Shown piece by piece: positions 62,001 through 64,000 of a stretch of DNA of 64,000 bases. Position 1 is the stretch's first letter, and every line of letters starts with the position of its first letter. The stretch is from positions 1,719,090-1,783,089 of the forward strand of contig NZ_KQ954244.1 of assembly GCF_001519075.1 (NCBI RefSeq), in the 5' to 3' direction. The position numbers and the translations under genes were made by a program. This DNA is from Novosphingobium fuchskuhlense (GTDB taxonomy: Bacteria; Pseudomonadota; Alphaproteobacteria; Sphingomonadales; Sphingomonadaceae). The notes under the pieces were generated by a model, which was given only the letters and a program-made list of their open reading frames with translations, was not told the DNA's origin and did no database searches.

Positions 62001-63509
62001 GTGTTCGATAGTCTGTCAGACCGGCTTGGAGGCGTTTTCGACCGCCTGCGCGGCCGCGGCGCGCTGCGCGAGGAAGACGTCACCGCCGCCATGCGCGAAG
62101 TGCGCATCGCGCTGCTCGAAGCCGATGTCGCGCTTCCGGTTGTTCGCCGTTTCATTGATAAGGTGACCGAGGAGGCCACCGGCCAGCAGGTCCTGAAGTC
62201 GGTCACGCCCGGCCAGCAGGTCGTCAAGATCGTCAACGACGCGCTGGTCGAGATGCTGGGCTCGGAAACCGCCGGTCTCGATCTCGCCGCGACGCCGCCG
62301 GTCGTCATCATGATGGTCGGCCTGCAGGGGTCGGGCAAGACGACGACAACCGCCAAGATCGGCAAGCTGCTCAAGGAAAAGCAGGGCAAGAAGGTCCTGA
62401 TGGCCTCGCTCGACGTCAATCGTCCGGCGGCGCAGGAGCAGCTCGCGGTGCTGGGCGAGCAGGCCGGTGTCGCCACGCTGCCGATCGTCCCTGGCCAGAG
62501 CCCTGTCGATATCGCCCGCCGCGCGATCAATGCCGCCAAGCTGCAGGCGGTCGATGTGCTGATGCTCGATACCGCGGGCCGCCTCCACGTCGATCAGGCG
62601 CTGATGGACGAGATGAAGGCCGTCGCCGAAGTCTCGGCCCCGCGTGAAACCCTTCTGGTCGTCGATTCGCTGACCGGTCAGGACGCGGTGAACGTCGCGC
62701 AGAACTTCGCGGGCGAGGTTGATCTCACCGGCGTCGTGCTCACCCGCATGGACGGCGATGCGCGCGGCGGTGCGGCGCTTTCGATGCGCGCCGTCACCGG
62801 CAAGCCGATCAAGTTTGCCGCCACCGGTGAAAAGCTCGACGCGATCGAGCCGTTCAATCCGGAGCGGGTCGCCGGTCGCATCCTCGGCATGGGCGATATC
62901 GTTTCCATCGTCGAGAAGGCGGCCGCCACGGTCAAGGCCGACGAGGCCGAGAAGCTCGCGCAGCGTATGGCCAAGGGCCAGTTCGACATGAACGACCTGC
63001 GCACCCAGCTGCAGCAGATGCAGCGCATGGGCGGGCTCGGCGTGCTGGCAGGCCTCATGCCGGGCATGAAGAAGGCCAAGCAGGCGATGGCCAATTCGGG
63101 CATGGACGACCGCGTGCTGCTCCACATGGACGCGATCATCGGCTCGATGACCCCCAAGGAGCGCGAGCGCCCCGAACTCCTCAACGCCAAGCGCAAGATT
63201 CGCGTCGCGAAGGGCTCCGGCACGCAGGTGCAGGACGTCAACAAGCTCATCAAGATGCACATGGAAATGGCGAAAGCCATGAAGCAGATCCGCAAGATGG
63301 GCGGGCTCAAGGGCCTCGCTGCCATGTTCGGTGGCGGTGGGATGGGCGGTCTTGGCGGTGGTGGTGATGCCGGCCCCGGCCCCGGCCAGCTTCCCGGCGG
63401 CGGCATGGGTGCAGGGATGGGCGGCATGCCCGGAGGCCTTGGTGGTCTGCCCGGCCTTGGCGGCGGCAACATGCCGGCCAACCTCGGCGATCTGCTCAAG
63501 AAAAGATGA
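62001..63509 (+). CDS. ffh: Signal recognition particle protein Ffh
   Basis: A 502-residue SRP GTPase that binds signal sequences together with the SRP RNA. N domain VFDSLSDRLGGVFDRLRGRG, G1 VGLQGSGKTTTTAKIGKLL near residue 108, and DTAGRLHVDQALMDEM and TRMDGDARGGAAL in the G domain. The Met-rich M domain is at about 325-430 (LQQMQRMGGLGVLAGLMPGM). A Gly/Met/Pro-rich tail of about 60 residues follows. The GTG at 62001 is fixed by AGGAG 9 nt upstream; the long open extension to 61893 is rejected. Confidence 0.97.
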   Translation: MFDSLSDRLGGVFDRLRGRGALREEDVTAAMREVRIALLEADVALPVVRRFIDKVTEEATGQQVLKSVTPGQQVVKIVNDALVEMLGSETAGLDLAATPPVVIMMVGLQGSGKTTTTAKIGKLLKEKQGKKVLMASLDVNRPAAQEQLAVLGEQAGVATLPIVPGQSPVDIARRAINAAKLQAVDVLMLDTAGRLHVDQALMDEMKAVAEVSAPRETLLVVDSLTGQDAVNVAQNFAGEVDLTGVVLTRMDGDARGGAALSMRAVTGKPIKFAATGEKLDAIEPFNPERVAGRILGMGDIVSIVEKAAATVKADEAEKLAQRMAKGQFDMNDLRTQLQQMQRMGGLGVLAGLMPGMKKAKQAMANSGMDDRVLLHMDAIIGSMTPKERERPELLNAKRKIRVAKGSGTQVQDVNKLIKMHMEMAKAMKQIRKMGGLKGLAAMFGGGGMGGLGGGGDAGPGPGQLPGGGMGAGMGGMPGGLGGLPGLGGGNMPANLGDLLKKR

Positions 63510-63556
63510 TTTCGGTTTCAGTTCAAGTTTCAGTTTCACTCGGAAAGGTTTGAAGT

Positions 63557-64000
63557 ATGTCGGTTTCCCTTCGTCTCTCGCGCGGTGGCTCGAAGAAGCG
63601 CCCCTACTACAAGGTCGTGGTCGCCAACAGCCGCTCGCCCCGCGATGGCGCCTACCTCGAGCAGGTCGGCACCTACAACCCGCTCCTCGCCAAGGATGAC
63701 GCGAACCGCGTTCGCCTCGTCGAGGACCGCGTGCGCTACTGGCTCGGCGTTGGTGCCCAGCCGACCGACCGCGTTGCCCGCATGCTCGACAAGGCTGGCA
63801 TCAAGGAGCGTGCGCCCACCAACAACCCGAACAAGGCCGAGCCCGGCAAGAAGGCCAAGGACCGCGCCGAAGAGCGCGCCGCCAAGCTGGCCGAAGCGGA
63901 AGAAGCACGCCGCGAGGCCGAGGAAGCTGCTGCCGCCGCGGCTGCTGCCCCCGCTGAAGAAGCCCCTGCTGAAGAGGCTCCCGCTGAGGAGGCTCCCGCC
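63557..64000 (+). CDS. rpsP: 30S ribosomal protein S16 (3' end outside the window)
   Basis: 148 codons are present and no stop is reached. Start [20 protein letters not shown], then [40 protein letters not shown] and [13 protein letters not shown], which completes the S16 core by about residue 80. The rest is an alphaproteobacterial-type extension: a Lys/Glu/Ala-rich helix followed by APAEE repeats (63947 onward). GGAAAGG upstream of the ATG is the ribosome site. ffh ends 47 nt upstream; rimM, trmD and rplS usually follow. Confidence 0.95.
   Translation, partial: MSVSLRLSRGGSKKRPYYKVVVANSRSPRDGAYLEQVGTYNPLLAKDDANRVRLVEDRVRYWLGVGAQPTDRVARMLDKAGIKERAPTNNPNKAEPGKKAKDRAEERAAKLAEAEEARREAEEAAAAAAAAPAEEAPAEEAPAEEAPA

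Overview
The window is high-GC chromosomal DNA from an alphaproteobacterium, most probably a member of the Sphingomonadales (Novosphingobium or Sphingomonas-like). The grounds are the NDUFS4-type complex I subunit next to the SRP RNA and dnaX, the gene orders dapF-mtaB-ftsY-yciB and ffh-rpsP, and the envelope cluster rpsB-tsf-pyrH-frr-uppS-cdsA-dxr-rseP-bamA-skp-fabZ. That cluster lacks the lipid A genes lpxD, lpxA and lpxB that surround fabZ in many other Proteobacteria. No phage, insertion sequence or CRISPR array was seen.

Layout. 0-3.3 kb: complex I accessory subunit, SRP RNA, a DUF4188 protein, dnaX and ybaB. 3.3-10.4 kb: an MlaA-like protein whose signal peptide is out of frame with its only good ATG, a secreted hypothetical protein, lon, HU, a lipoprotein and rlmB. 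10.5-11.2 kb: tRNA-Tyr and tRNA-Thr. 11.3-14.5 kb: an APC amino-acid permease and a divergently transcribed RTX zinc metalloprotease.

14.5-32.1 kb is the accessory and most interesting part. It is a run of 13 genes, all on the minus strand. In transcription order these are three small DUF11/conserved-repeat secreted proteins, a 1731-residue protein ending in a large beta-barrel, seven consecutive DUF4402-type small secreted proteins, a PapD-like periplasmic chaperone, and a 1204-residue usher-like outer-membrane protein. Five of the seven DUF4402 proteins end with the C-terminal signature of chaperone-usher pilins, a penultimate Tyr and a Gly fourteenth from the end. I therefore read the array as a multi-subunit surface fibre with its own chaperone and usher. 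TTAACC(AT) boxes resembling CtrA half-sites lie in several of its intergenic regions, a G8 tract sits just after the usher start codon, and an in-frame 15-bp repeat array lies in the barrel gene. All three suggest regulated or variable expression.

32.5-34.4 kb: psd-pssA (phosphatidylethanolamine synthesis) and a small membrane protein. 34.4-35.4 kb: a 0.9-kb gene-free region with a run of GC-rich hairpins. 35.4-47.0 kb: the translation and envelope-biogenesis cluster listed above, then rpmE. 47.1-53.1 kb: a MarR regulator, tRNA-His and the cytochrome c maturation operon ccmC-D-E-F-G-H-I. 53.3-64 kb: kup, a small lipoprotein, a PuuD-type membrane protein, yciB, ftsY, mtaB, dapF, a GGDEF-EAL protein, ffh, and rpsP, which runs off the window end. 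The SRP RNA, FtsY and Ffh, the core of the co-translational targeting pathway, are all encoded in the window.
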